Positions 16,498-27,374 are shown, numbered from the stretch's first letter. The stretch: DNA of 64,000 bases from Prostheceraeus crozeri (GCA_907163375.1 CAJQUW010010455.1:31471-95470); one strand, 5' to 3'. Notes: generated by a model from the letters alone, not told the origin. Numbers and translations are program-made.

Positions 16498-19013
16498 TTA
16501 TGTCAATACATCTCCTGAATGTGGTAGCGTGAGTTTTATTATTTTGGGTGGAGGTATGTTTGTGTCAGGATGTCCATGGGGAAGAGATGTGTTATGTCCT
16601 ATCCAACACCTCTTATCCTCCCATGCTGAAAGTGCTCGTTTCTTGAACGTGTGCGTTTTCACAGTATCAACTTGAGATTTTAAGATTGTCATATTGCCAA
16701 ACGTTATAGTTTTATTTTTATAGGCCTTCTTATAGGACCGATGTTTCATTTTGTGAACAATGGATTTTGATGTACCTTTAGCACGCTTAATACTATCTGC
16801 ACATTCTTTTAATTTCATGGAATACATTTTAGGGCGGAGGAGAATCATTTCATCTATTTCCTTTCCTGCTGTTTCATCCTTAAAACAACCAAGTTTGGCT
16901 TTATTCTGTATGGAATAGAGTTGATGAGTGGAATTGTAGTTAGATGTGTCGAAATATTTTTCTAATGACTTACCTACTTCATTAAAATTTAAATCTTTTT
17001 GAGTGGTAATTCCTAAAAAGAAACTATCTGTATCACCACCCAGCAAGCGAACCTCTTTTACGAGACGGCATGGTTTTAATATTTCGTAGAAGAGTTGATA
17101 CATTTCAAGCTTAGAGTAATCTAGTACAGCTTGGCCAATATAGATGGGCTTGCACAACTCAACTTCAGATTTTATCATTTTAACACCTACAAGGTCCTCA
17201 TCGATAATGTCTCTATCAATGAAAAGAGGTGATGAGTTCAATTTGTGATATTTTTGATCATCAATGACTAGTTCGTAGTTTATGCGTTTTCTAACATCCT
17301 CCATCGTCTTACCAAATAAACTATTATTCTTATACTTATAAAAATCTTTTTCAAAATTATTTTGGGCTAGTGCACGTTTCTGGCTGTTACTATCTATGTA
17401 GGGTTTGAGGAAGGCTTTCTGTCAAAAATTTGATGATGCGGTGAACTGACTTTAGAAGCATGCCCATTTCTAAATAGAATTTTAGTATGCAGAAGTGTAC
17501 GAGATAATTTTTCTTGTCATATTGGGTGAGTAAAAGTTTGCGGCATGGTTTGTACCTTGGCTGTCCACACTCTGTTAAGTTATTATGAAATTGAGACATG
17601 AATGGTGAAAACATATCTTCAGTCACTTCACCAGATTCAGGTGCGAGTGGGAAATCGGCAGTTTTATTTTTAATACTATTTGGATAAATCAAATCCACTT
17701 CAAAATAATATCCCCAATCACCTTCATCTGGAATCTTCAGAATGTTTGAAGGGTTGGAGCATAGACATCGGATAACATTATTAGGACTAGACCGGACACA
17801 GCTGATTTCCCGTGGCCTTTAAACTCGTTCGGTAGCGACATGGAAATATTGTTTGTATAAAGTAATTATGACAACGAGAGAATTTATAATTTCGATAACC
17901 ACGTGTTTATTATCAGCTGAGAGAGAGTAGAGATGAGGAGATATTGCATCGTCCATAATTGCAGACTTAAATACTCCGAATTGGCAACAGCAGAAGACAT
18001 TTCATTTCACAGGTAATTGCAAATGAACAGCCTATCTTTAATCTCATGATAATACAAATTTTACGTACACACTGTTGTAATAAATCTGTTTTCATTGTAC
18101 TCGGGAAAACTCGCCCTTCGCGCTAACAAGAAATGATGTAAAATAGTGCTTTTTGCCCGAAGTGGCCAGGACAAATCCCAGTTATTCCGGGTGCTGCTTA
18201 TCTTTAGCCGGGACGCTCGAAGCTCACAAAATGATTGATGAGACGCCATATCTCAGTTCTGCGGAATAATCTGTATAAGTGATAGATTTTAGGGGGTGAC
18301 CTGAGTCAGGAGTAATACCAAACCGATTAAGAAGCCCATTTCTGAAAAGGTTTCATTTATCTTACTGCCATGTTAATGTCTTTCCGCTTATTTCTTAGTT
18401 AGGCTTAAGAACATCTATAAAACATTTTTGCTGGAAACTGTACTCTGAAGATTATGCGAAATCTACTCGAACAATTTCATTCACGCTAAGAGTAAATTCA
18501 TTTTCGATCTATCTTTTCAAGATTGGAGTCATTTCAAGACGCATTATGTTGGATTTTCAAAAGAAAGCATTCTACAGCCAGAGGAAATTTTAAAAAAATT
18601 TCGCTAATTTAAAATTGCGCTACTGTTTGTTTAGACAAATAGCATAGTAGAACAATATATCAGAATTAAAGCCACTCGGTAGCGACATTCGCTTGTGGCC
18701 ATCAGCTGATAGTGTATTAAATAGGCGCTGTCCGGTCTAGTCCTAATAATGTTATCCGATGTCTATGGGTTGGAGTAATACGCAAGCTCATCTTGATTTA
18801 ACCAACTAAACTCGGAATGAGGTAGTGGTTTAGAAAGTGAACTGCCATATAAATTATTTTGGTCATAGTATTTTAGGTGGATATGATCATTACCTACTGT
18901 TTTAGATTTTATGTGATGTTTATTCACAAATGTGAGACCACCGCGTATTCCGCGCTCAAATATGTTATACATCTCCGGGTCTTGTAAGAGATGGATGGTC
19001 TCACCACTCTCAC
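16498..19013 (-). pseudogene. Polinton DNA polymerase B remnant, split by a MITE
   Basis: On the minus strand, 19013 to 18776 encodes a segment before motif A (DPEMYNIFERGIRGGLTFV) and motif A itself (YYDQNNLYGSSLSKPLPH). A hAT-type MITE interrupts at 18767-17760. The frame resumes at 17759 (YYFEVDLIYPNSIKNKTADF, RYKPCRKLLLTQYDKKNYLV). A frameshift near 17415 leads into motif B (KNNSLFGKTMEDVRKR) and motif C (GGDTDSFFLGI), ending at 16498. The exonuclease half and N terminus (roughly two thirds of a typical Polinton polymerase) are missing: at 19013 the coding sequence runs straight into the inverted ~286-bp repeat. Protein-primed family B polymerases replicate Polinton genomes; this copy cannot. 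Confidence 0.9.
17760..18767. mobile_element. 1,008-bp hAT-type MITE inserted in polymerase B
   Basis: Perfect 39-bp terminal inverted repeats (17760-17798 and 18729-18767), starting CATAGACATCGG. Flanking 8-bp direct repeats GGTTGGAG (17752-17759 and 18768-18775) restore the polymerase frame when one is removed. An 8-bp duplication and CA...TG ends point to hAT. No transposase is encoded; the 62-aa minus frame inside is not recognised. A 13-base word TCGGTAGCGACAT occurs near both ends in direct orientation. Confidence 0.9.
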
Positions 19014-19867
19014 CGAGCAGTTTTTTCTCCTCTTTCAAACGAGTAGCTGTAAGATAAAATCCGTCCACTAGAACCAAAGTTAGAAGACTGCTACCCAGGG
19101 GGGTCAGTGAAATTTGATGAAACAAACTTTGGTCAGGGTCCCAGGTCGAAATGCGACATTTTGGAAAATTTTCAAAATTTTGTCCATACAAAGCCACTCT
19201 AACTCTTAGGATTTTTTTTACAGGTGAGCTCCGACCTAAAATCTTGTAACAGCTCTAACTTTTGAACGGCTGGTCCGATTGACTCGCAACATAAATGTCA
19301 CCGAGCAGTTTTTTCTCCTCTTTCAAACGAGTAGCTGTAAGACAAAATCCGTCCACTAGAACCAAAGTTAGAATACTGCTACCGAGGGGGGGTCAGTGAA
19401 ATTTGATGAAACAAACTTTGATCAGGGTCCCAGGTCGAAATGCGACACTTTGGAAAATTTTCAAAATTTTGTCCATACAAAGCCACTCTGACACTTAGGA
19501 CTTTTTCAGGTGAGCTCCGACCTAAAATCTTGTAACAGCTCTAACTTTTGAACGGCTGGTCCGATTGACTCGCAACAAAACTGTTACCGAGCAGTTTTTT
19601 CTCCTCTTTCAAACGAGTAGCTGTAAGACAAAATCCGTCCACTAGAACCAAAGTTAGAAGACTGCTACCGAGGGGGGGTCAGTGAAATTTGATGAAACAA
19701 ACTTTGGTCAGGGTCCCAGGTCGAAATGCGACACTTTGGAAAATTTTCAAAATTTTGTCCATACAAAGCCACTCTGACACTTAGGACTTTTTCAGGTGAG
19801 CTCCGACCTAAAATCTTGTAACAGCTCTAACTTTTGAACGGCTGGTCCGATTGACTCGCAACAAAAA
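19014..19867 (-). repeat. Inverted array of the ~286-bp unit
   Basis: Three units of the repeat seen at 1622-4073, here on the opposite strand (CCGAGCAGTTTTTTCTCC recurs near 19013, 19300 and 19587). The left border cuts into polymerase B coding sequence and the right border abuts the gag-like frame of a retroelement. With the left array it brackets element 1 in inverted orientation. Confidence 0.9.
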
Positions 19868-19968
19868 TGTAAAGATATTTCTTTGAAATTGGATGATCTT
19901 CCTAAACCTACTCCTAGGCAGCTTCCACAATCATCAGGAGTTTCGCCATTCCAAGTTTTAGCGGTGAC

Positions 19969-22900
19969 ATGGAGGAAGCAGACACGACTTTTAGCGATTT
20001 TATTGATCACTTTGACCTGGTTGGAAAGGCTCTCAATTGGACGGAGAAGCAGAAGGAAAATATTCTCCCCATGTATCTGAAGTCACATGCCCTGGAAACG
20101 TATCGCCTTCTTCCGGCTGGAGTAGAGAATGATTACAAATCACTGGTACCACAATTGAAATTACTTCTACAACCCGAGGAAATACAACGCTCAGCGGCCA
20201 CGACTTTGCATGCACGTAAACAGCTTAACGGTGAGAGTATCGCTACATTTTCTTCAACTATTCGAAAATTAGCACGACAGGCTTATCCTGCTCTGGATGA
20301 GTATTCCAGAACTTCAATAGCTAAGAATGCTTTTATAAATGGTCTCCAAATTCCATACAAAAGAATCCTTATACAACAAGATCCTCATTCTTTTGATGAG
20401 GCAGTTAATATCGCACAACGATTATACATGCAACGAAATATTCTGTTTGAAAACAATCAAGAAAATAATCAAAAACTGGTATTAGCTATTTCTGATCAGA
20501 TTAACGACCTCCGTACTACAATTTGCAATTTGAATGGTTCAAATCCGTCGCAAGATTTTAATATGAATTGCCCATTCCAGCAAAGTAGCCGACAACGGTG
20601 GACATCTCGACCAATATCGAACAAGTGGACGCTGAAAGGACAGCCAGTATGTCTGCGCTGTGGGAAACCGAATCACTTGGCCCGGGAATGCCGACAGCCT
20701 CTTCCGGCTCAACTTCAACCGCGAATCAACAACAACGACATTAGAAGGTCAATTCACCCGCAGCCATATGATTTCCATCAACATCGAGGACGAAATAATG
20801 GAAGGTTTGCACGTCAATCGCATTACAATAATACGGCGGTAAGACCTAACGTTTCACCTATGATGCACCACGAAGGCCATTACAGGGCCAACAGGCCTAA
20901 TTACCGTCAGAGTTTGCCGTTTGAATCTCGAGTAACGGATAGAAGATTAGACACAAATTATCAAAATGCAGTAATGTCAAATACTTTATGTTTTGAGAAC
21001 AATGATAATCAGCCAAGAAGCAATTGTAATACTATCTCGAGACATGATTCTGATAAAAAACAATTGGATTCTCCAATCCTTCGTAATGATATCTACGCGG
21101 CAAATGAGTTAGAACGTCTATGTGATGAACGTAATTTAAATGTTCTGGTTGCAAATGTGCATGAAAATTCAATCGACGCACGAATATTCACATCTGATGT
21201 TTTTCAGCTACCTCAACCTGAAAGCGCACCTGCGGAAGAAAATATTGTCTCCGACGACGAAGAGAAAGTCGACGACGGAAGGTCCCACGAATCGCCTACA
21301 AGCAACGTGAATGACGTGGACAATTTGGGCTTCGACGACGAACAAAGTGATATGGACAACTGCGAAACACTACGAGACACGGCAAATAATCAACAGACTC
21401 CGTCCGAAATTATCTCCGATTACAGTTGGATCTTCGATCAACATACCGAAACTTCATTGGAAAAATTATTGCCAATTACCAGGGAGCAGAAAGGTAGCAC
21501 AACGACGAATTCTACGGATGGCACATACGTCAACGACGATTGCAGCAACGTCGCACATGAAATGGTTTGCACGATAGGATTTATATCTCCATCACCAACA
21601 GACATACAGGAAAAGAAAGTAAGACACACACGGAAAAGGAGGTGGTCAGATGCGTCAGCACAACTAGTGCCAGAGGTTAGGTCTTCATGCATGACTATTG
21701 ATAATCAGAAAGATAGGAATCAGGCCAGTATAATTAAACCTACACATAACACAGGGCACTTCTATGTACATTCATTACGTAGCACACAAAACAATTTCTT
21801 CAGAAACAAAATACACTCCTTTTTGAAGAAGGTTAGACCATGTCGCTATCAAAGCAAAATGAGTTATGTTTTGCAAATTTTACTATTAGGGATGACTATT
21901 GCGACATGTGCTATAATTACTGATGCCCATCCGAAACCTATGCTCTGTCAGGCTAAGACTGGTAAATTAGTCTGGCACATCCCAAATGCGCCAGAATGCC
22001 ACACAGTTTCTTCAGATACACAAAACCCTACTCCAAAAGATTATGTACTCTATAAAGAAAATATAATTCAGTTCAAATCTGCAGGACACTATTGTTTGAA
22101 AGTTAGAAAAACATTTGATGCATTAATTTTTTTCTTTGGAGATGAACGTAGACTTAAGAAGAAAACAGAAAATATCCCCGTAGATTATCATGAATGCCTT
22201 AGAATGATTAAAAATAAAGAATGTGAAGAAGGTAAACTTGTCCTAGTAAATGGTGTCTGGACGACTAATAAGAAATACGAAATTGATTGGCCAACGGCTC
22301 CTTTTCATTGCTGCCGTTATTATCGAACCGAAATAACTAATTGTTATTTAATGAAAGTACATATATATGAAAGACATTCCGGCTTCCACATGGAATCTAG
22401 TGGTGGGAATGTTGCCACTTGTAACTATCAGATGGGCCAATGCCATTTGCCAGATAAAACTTTTATGATTTGGCTGCCCAACAAGCAAGAAAATTGCAAA
22501 TATAGGCGTTGGAAAACTATGAAAGGTATTCAACACGGTAACTCATGGATATCAGTAGACAATAACATTGCTCTAACATTTCCCAAAAGAAAAATAGTTT
22601 ACAATAATTGCGGAAATGCGCTTCAAATGACAGAGCAGGGGTTGTATGTAAATCTTCACAAGATTGCAAAATCAGAGAACCAGGCCATAGTCTTAAAGAA
22701 AGATAGAGCTAAAAGAGGAGCCACCTCATCTGAGATGGTTGCTTCACAATTGCAAGCCTTACAGGTAACACTTACTGACTACATCAAATTTTCTTACAAT
22801 AGTGCAATTAAGGCAATATGCCATAACTATAAATCTACAGTATCCATACTTAAAGCATCAATGGTATCTCATCCTACTTTGGTAACAAGAAATATATTAG

Positions 22901-23589
22901 GCAACAATTACCTGCATGCTCGTGGCACAATCGAATATTTAGAAGTATGGCCATGCAGCCCAGTATCATCATTTGAATTTTTGCCAATGACAAATTCATG
23001 TACCGCTAGAATACCGATAAGCTTCACTATTTACGGACGTAATCATACTGCTTACATGGATCCTGTGACAAACGTCATTCAACATCACTCGGCCAAAGTC
23101 CCTTGCGACGAGGCCTATGAGACTCCGCTATGTGTTGGCAGCAAATGTTATACTTATACGCAGAATGGCATACTGCAAGTATTAATATCTACAGACAGAT
23201 TGCCTGTTTTTGCTTTCAACTTTTCAGCCATATCTGAGGTGCCCCATACTGTATTTCACAACTTAGCTGTCTATGACTGGAAAGAATTTAGTCCAAAACA
23301 CTCGACAAATGATATTTTCCAAGCTGTCGCACAACATCAGCAAATTATGGCAGCGCTTGGAGTAGATCCCGATGATACTGCCGAATCAGCTTCAAGAAAT
23401 GTTATAAATACTATATCACCTAAAACTTCATTAGGATTTTTATTGGGTTTTCGGATTAATCTCAGGGAAATCTGGATTTTCTTAGTTTGTATACTAGTAA
23501 CAATAACATGGATACACAAATTTACTAAGAGAATCTTTAGAAAAATTTCATTCCCAAAAATTAAGTGGCCGCGATATCGCTGGTCGTGA
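19969..23589 (+). CDS. Retroelement gag with fused envelope-like region
   Basis: One 1,206-residue frame from ATG 19969; the true gag start may lie in sequence lost to the repeat array. Residues 1-170 are a capsid-type gag domain (DTTFSDFIDHFDLVGKALNW, then a helical C-terminal part). A CCHC zinc knuckle, CLRCGKPNHLAREC, is at 228-241, followed by an acidic low-complexity stretch (about 400-480). From M631 an envelope-like glycoprotein follows: hydrophobic leader (YVLQILLLGMTIATCAII), many cysteines, a furin-type site RAKR at 913-916, and a C-terminal transmembrane segment at about 1168-1184 with a basic tail. An envelope in the gag frame, ahead of protease, is unusual. Ends in TGA; the protease frame continues in phase. 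Confidence 0.75.
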   Translation: MEEADTTFSDFIDHFDLVGKALNWTEKQKENILPMYLKSHALETYRLLPAGVENDYKSLVPQLKLLLQPEEIQRSAATTLHARKQLNGESIATFSSTIRKLARQAYPALDEYSRTSIAKNAFINGLQIPYKRILIQQDPHSFDEAVNIAQRLYMQRNILFENNQENNQKLVLAISDQINDLRTTICNLNGSNPSQDFNMNCPFQQSSRQRWTSRPISNKWTLKGQPVCLRCGKPNHLARECRQPLPAQLQPRINNNDIRRSIHPQPYDFHQHRGRNNGRFARQSHYNNTAVRPNVSPMMHHEGHYRANRPNYRQSLPFESRVTDRRLDTNYQNAVMSNTLCFENNDNQPRSNCNTISRHDSDKKQLDSPILRNDIYAANELERLCDERNLNVLVANVHENSIDARIFTSDVFQLPQPESAPAEENIVSDDEEKVDDGRSHESPTSNVNDVDNLGFDDEQSDMDNCETLRDTANNQQTPSEIISDYSWIFDQHTETSLEKLLPITREQKGSTTTNSTDGTYVNDDCSNVAHEMVCTIGFISPSPTDIQEKKVRHTRKRRWSDASAQLVPEVRSSCMTIDNQKDRNQASIIKPTHNTGHFYVHSLRSTQNNFFRNKIHSFLKKVRPCRYQSKMSYVLQILLLGMTIATCAIITDAHPKPMLCQAKTGKLVWHIPNAPECHTVSSDTQNPTPKDYVLYKENIIQFKSAGHYCLKVRKTFDALIFFFGDERRLKKKTENIPVDYHECLRMIKNKECEEGKLVLVNGVWTTNKKYEIDWPTAPFHCCRYYRTEITNCYLMKVHIYERHSGFHMESSGGNVATCNYQMGQCHLPDKTFMIWLPNKQENCKYRRWKTMKGIQHGNSWISVDNNIALTFPKRKIVYNNCGNALQMTEQGLYVNLHKIAKSENQAIVLKKDRAKRGATSSEMVASQLQALQVTLTDYIKFSYNSAIKAICHNYKSTVSILKASMVSHPTLVTRNILGNNYLHARGTIEYLEVWPCSPVSSFEFLPMTNSCTARIPISFTIYGRNHTAYMDPVTNVIQHHSAKVPCDEAYETPLCVGSKCYTYTQNGILQVLISTDRLPVFAFNFSAISEVPHTVFHNLAVYDWKEFSPKHSTNDIFQAVAQHQQIMAALGVDPDDTAESASRNVINTISPKTSLGFLLGFRINLREIWIFLVCILVTITWIHKFTKRIFRKISFPKIKWPRYRWS

Positions 23590-23622
23590 GGTAGAGAATA
23601 TATTGCAACAATAGACGAACAA

Positions 23623-24294
23623 ATGGCTGAACCGACAGCCCCTCCGGCGGACGGAAACTGTCCACCGCCTTACGATGAGCAAAACATGACTAGACTTATC
23701 AGTAGTTTGCCGCATACTCAGGCAACATCACAATCAGATAATCAAGACGTATGGCCCATGCAATACGATACCAGCAACAAACCACTAGTAGCTGCATGTA
23801 AGAACCAATTAAGTTCAATTATCAAAGTTAAAATTAATGAAATGGAAGTAAATGCCTTGCTCGACACAGGCTCCTCAATAACAATAATTCATCACAATCT
23901 ACGAAAAGACTTAAATACCAAATTGGAACCTACTTCTACAACAGCTAAAGGTGTCAACGGTGAAGCCTTAGAATTACTAGGGGAAACAGATATTTTGATC
24001 ACAGTAGGATCCACATGCATTACACACCGAGTTATAGTAATGAAAAGTCCACCTTTTCCGGCAATTATTGGTACCGATTTCTTGTCAAAATTAGGTCCAA
24101 TTACTTTAGATTATGTGCAACGAAAGATGGAGATACCTCCCTATGCATGTAATTCCGTGTGCAATGTACGGATAGATGCTGATATCAGCATTCCACCACG
24201 AGCAGAAAGAATAATACCAGGAAAACTGGAAAAACAATTAATGTCCGAAACAGTTTTTGAGCCAACCAGAAGGGTTCATCAATCAGTCAAGTGA
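23623..24294 (+). CDS. Retroelement aspartic protease with late-domain motifs
   Basis: ATG 23623, 223 residues, in the same reading phase as the gag-envelope frame and separated from it by one TGA and eleven sense codons. The active site is LLDTGSSITII (D81-T82-G83), with the later AIIGTDFLSKLG flap/strand region, as in retroviral-type proteases. The first 17 residues hold PTAP (4-7) and PPPY (14-17), the motifs that recruit TSG101 and NEDD4-type ligases for budding in retroviruses. The end (residues 175-223) looks like the start of the pol linker, but no reverse transcriptase follows; the element is cut off around 24294. Confidence 0.8.
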   Translation: MAEPTAPPADGNCPPPYDEQNMTRLISSLPHTQATSQSDNQDVWPMQYDTSNKPLVAACKNQLSSIIKVKINEMEVNALLDTGSSITIIHHNLRKDLNTKLEPTSTTAKGVNGEALELLGETDILITVGSTCITHRVIVMKSPPFPAIIGTDFLSKLGPITLDYVQRKMEIPPYACNSVCNVRIDADISIPPRAERIIPGKLEKQLMSETVFEPTRRVHQSVK

Positions 24295-24613
24295 AAACAG
24301 CTATATTGTCTTCTCATTGGTCGTCGCCGTTGATTAGGGAAACGCAGTAGAGCTATTGTTTGTAGCCTCCGTAGACTGAGACAATGTTGCGTGAGGTAAT
24401 CGATTTCAGTGGTCGAGGGCAAGGCCAAACTCAGTTTCCGTACTCGTAGAGACAGTCGATGTCATATCTCACGTGACGAACTGGCTCGTCAGTTTCTTCC
24501 TTACACACGCACTGTGCGCAGGACAGACTTCTCCAACGAGGACAACATTTCGTACGCCGCTCTTGTTTTCTGCGCATCGACTTTTTGCTACCACAAACTG
24601 TCTTTTACTTCGT
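24295..24613. other. Junction between retroelement and hAT element; no gene
   Basis: No coding frame of interest. It probably contains the 5' untranslated part of the hAT element (a GTG-opened extension of the transposase frame lies here), but no left terminal repeat of the CAGGGG type is visible, so the hAT left end may be truncated. Confidence 0.5.
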
Positions 24614-26425
24614 ATGACGATGCCGCCGAGAAAGAAGCAGAAAGTCATACCGCAACCTGAGCGGAAGTACAAGGACGAATTTTTGGACTATGGATTTACC
24701 GAGTTTGTGGATAAAGGAGTTAGTAAACCGCAGTGTGTTATTTGCCACAAGGTCCTCTCTAGTGAAAACATGAAACCGGGAAAGCTTCGAGCCAATCTTG
24801 ACAATGTACATCCTGAGCACAAGGATCAAGATCGAGAATTCTTTCTGAAAAAGGAAAGCATCGTCCGAAACCAAAGACTAGACGCGACCGGTCATTTCGC
24901 AGTAACAAATCGTAATGCAGTCCATGCTTCTTATGATGTCGCTTACCTTCTTGCGAAGGCAAAGAAGCCACATACATTGGCGGAGGAACTTATTATGCCG
25001 GCTGCGAAGATAATGACGGAAAGGATGTGTGGAGATAAAGAATCGAAGAAACTATCAAAGGTGTCAGTGTCCGATGATACCATGAGACGGCGAATTGACG
25101 ATATGGCAGGTGACGTCGAAGAGCAAGTAATCTGTGAGATAAGATCCTCTCCGTTCAACTTTGCAATTCAACTAGACGAGTCCACTGATGTGGCGAATTG
25201 TGCACAACTATTGTGCTTCGTCCGCTACGTCGTGTTGAAAGATAAGACATTCAAGGATGAATACCTTTTTTGTATTTGTCTCCAAACAACTACTACTGGT
25301 TACGACATTTTCGACTGTGTTTCCAACTATTTCGACGCTCATCAACTCGACTGGAATAAGCTCGAGGCCATATGCACAGACGGGGCTCCCGCTATGATTG
25401 GATTGAGATCGGGTTTCGTCGCACGTGTCCGAGAAAAGAATCCTTCGATAACCGTCGTTCATTGTGCTATCCATCGACAGGTCATCGCATCAAAGACTCT
25501 TCCCGATGAACTCAAGATTGTCATGGACACTGTCATCAAAAGCATCAACTTAATTAAGACGAGAGCGACAAATACAAGGCTTTTCAGAGCAATGTGTGAA
25601 GAGGTCGGTAGTGAACATGTTGGACTTCTGCTTCACACTGAAGTGCGATGGCTATCGAGAGGACGAGTAGTTCAACGAGTGTACGAGCTCAGGAACGAAA
25701 TCTCTGATTTTCTTGCCACTAAAGACCATTGTGACGCCGAGAAATTCAAGGATGACGTTTTCCTGGCCAAATTGGCTTATCTCTGTGATATATTTGGTGC
25801 CCTCAATAATTTGAACATCTCGTTACAAGGACAAGGATCCTGCTTGTTGGATGTCCAATCAAAGTTGGACGGTTTCTGTGCTCAATTGGATCTGTGGATA
25901 CGGCGGATTGACAACGGCAATGTTGCGATGCTGACAACGTTGGACTCGATTGTCCAGTCAACGGGGGTAGCATGCCCAACCAACCTTGTTTATGAACATT
26001 TACAAGAGCTTCGAGGAAAACTAGAACGCTATTGCCCAAATGCACGCCGCAACACAGATGTCTGGGTTAAACAACCATTTGCTTCGCGTGAAACATGCAT
26101 CGAGGATAGTGATGATGCAAAAGACGAATTCGTCCAACTTCGAGCTGATGAGGTCACCAAAGAAGAGTTCTCTGCTCAAGATCTTCCAACGTTTTGGTTA
26201 TCAACGAGTAATGATTATCCAAAGCTGTTTCGTAGAGCTTTGAAAGTTTTACTGCCCTTCCCGACAACCTATTTATGTGAGTCGGGCTTTTCTGCCTTGT
26301 TTTACATGAAATATAAGTATCGCACGCGACTACAAGCCGGCGCCGACTTGAGACTGGCACTTTCGAAAACTAGTCCACGTATTGATCGCTTAATTGCAAA
26401 AAAACAATTGCATTCTTCTCATTAA
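24614..26425 (+). CDS. hAT-family transposase with BED-type zinc finger
   Basis: First ATG of the frame is 24614, giving 603 residues. N-terminal finger CVICHKVLSSENM ... HPEH (about residues 35-65), after a basic MPPRKKQK start. Catalytic parts: IQLDEST (D188), TDGAPAMIG (D256), and the C-terminal hAT dimerisation block, TYLCESGFSALFYMKYKYR. This is the ZBED/SCAND3/ZMYM-like branch of Charlie-type hAT transposases, which cut and paste DNA making 8-bp duplications. The frame is intact. Its 3' noncoding region contains the insertion of Polinton element 2, and the hAT right terminal repeat is found beyond that insertion at about 43,680. Confidence 0.9.
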   Translation: MTMPPRKKQKVIPQPERKYKDEFLDYGFTEFVDKGVSKPQCVICHKVLSSENMKPGKLRANLDNVHPEHKDQDREFFLKKESIVRNQRLDATGHFAVTNRNAVHASYDVAYLLAKAKKPHTLAEELIMPAAKIMTERMCGDKESKKLSKVSVSDDTMRRRIDDMAGDVEEQVICEIRSSPFNFAIQLDESTDVANCAQLLCFVRYVVLKDKTFKDEYLFCICLQTTTTGYDIFDCVSNYFDAHQLDWNKLEAICTDGAPAMIGLRSGFVARVREKNPSITVVHCAIHRQVIASKTLPDELKIVMDTVIKSINLIKTRATNTRLFRAMCEEVGSEHVGLLLHTEVRWLSRGRVVQRVYELRNEISDFLATKDHCDAEKFKDDVFLAKLAYLCDIFGALNNLNISLQGQGSCLLDVQSKLDGFCAQLDLWIRRIDNGNVAMLTTLDSIVQSTGVACPTNLVYEHLQELRGKLERYCPNARRNTDVWVKQPFASRETCIEDSDDAKDEFVQLRADEVTKEEFSAQDLPTFWLSTSNDYPKLFRRALKVLLPFPTTYLCESGFSALFYMKYKYRTRLQAGADLRLALSKTSPRIDRLIAKKQLHSSH

Positions 26426-26440
26426 ATGACGAGATTCCCC

Positions 26441-26553
26441 TGATATTTCGTTTAGTTTTGAATATCATTTAGTTTAGTTTACTCTGATATTTCGTTTAGT
26501 TTGGAATATCATTTAGTTTAGTTTACTCTGATATTTTGTTTAGTTTTGAAAGT
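26441..26553. repeat. 44-bp tandem repeat, ~2.6 units
   Basis: A unit starting TGATATTTCGTTTAGTTT repeats at 26441, 26485 and 26529 in the 3' noncoding region of the hAT element. Confidence 0.85.
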
Positions 26554-27120
26554 ATTGTTTTGTTAGTATTTACGAACACGGAGATGAATGTATAATCCTA
26601 CAATTATTTCGACTTTTTTGTTTTACGGTAATGATAAATAAAAAAGTGTAGCCCAAATAATGTCGTTTTATTGATAAAGATGGGTAATAAAACGTTAAGA
26701 ATAGCCTAATTTTCGAAAATGAATTGCAGAGTATAGTCGCACTAAAATGGGTAATTGTTAGTCTTTGGGAATTTAATGGGTAAGTAATGGGTAAAAGACC
26801 GTTCCAGGCCACCACAAAATTCAAAAAAATAGTATCTTTAAAAACGACATAAATTCATGAATTTAGACCCTTTTTCAGGTTTTTAAGACCTAAATACATG
26901 AATTTAGACCGTTCCAGGACACCATAAAATCAAAAAAATTAGTATCTTTAAAAACGACATAAATTTATGAATTTAGTCCCTTTTTCAGGTTTTTAAGACC
27001 TAAATTCATGAATTTAGTCCATTCAAAAAGTACCATTTTTTCAAAAAATGGCATTTTTAAAAACGACATAAATTCATGAATTTGAACCCTTTTTCAGGTT
27101 ATGAAGACCTAAATTCATAA

Positions 27121-27152
27121 ATCGGCTAAAGCCAGAGGAGCTTCGCTCCGAT
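27121..27152 (+). repeat. Double hairpin, type B (left TIR)
   Basis: 32 bp: ATC, hairpin GGCT-AA-AGCC, short linker AGA, hairpin GGAGC-TTC-GCTCC, GAT. Perfect copy. Confidence 0.9.
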
Positions 27153-27216
27153 TTGGGCGTTTTTAAAAATACCCAATTTTTCAAATTTTTCAAAATCTCA
27201 AAATTTGAGAATTACA

Positions 27217-27248
27217 ATCGGGCGAAGCCCTAGAACCTTCGGTTCGAT
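27217..27248 (+). repeat. Double hairpin, type A (left TIR)
   Basis: 32 bp: ATC, hairpin GGGC-GAA-GCCC, linker TA, hairpin GAACC-TTC-GGTTC, GAT. Perfect copy. Confidence 0.9.
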
Positions 27249-27374
27249 TTTCACCCGCCCCCAAAATCATGACCGTTCTAGGACACCGAAAATTAGTATT
27301 TTTAAAAACGTCTTTTAAATCCATTTTTCAGGTTTTTAAAATATATCATGTGACTAAAAATATTTCTTTAAAAA

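Larger units (their letters stand above)
26783..27293 (+). repeat. Element 2 left terminal inverted repeat
   Basis: Matches the complement of 43153-43664 nearly perfectly over ~511 bp. Internally it is built from degenerate subrepeats (ATAAATTCATGAATTTAG ... TTTTTCAGGTTTTTAAGACC ... GACCGTTCCAGGACACC) and ends with two perfect double-hairpin units. Confidence 0.93.
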
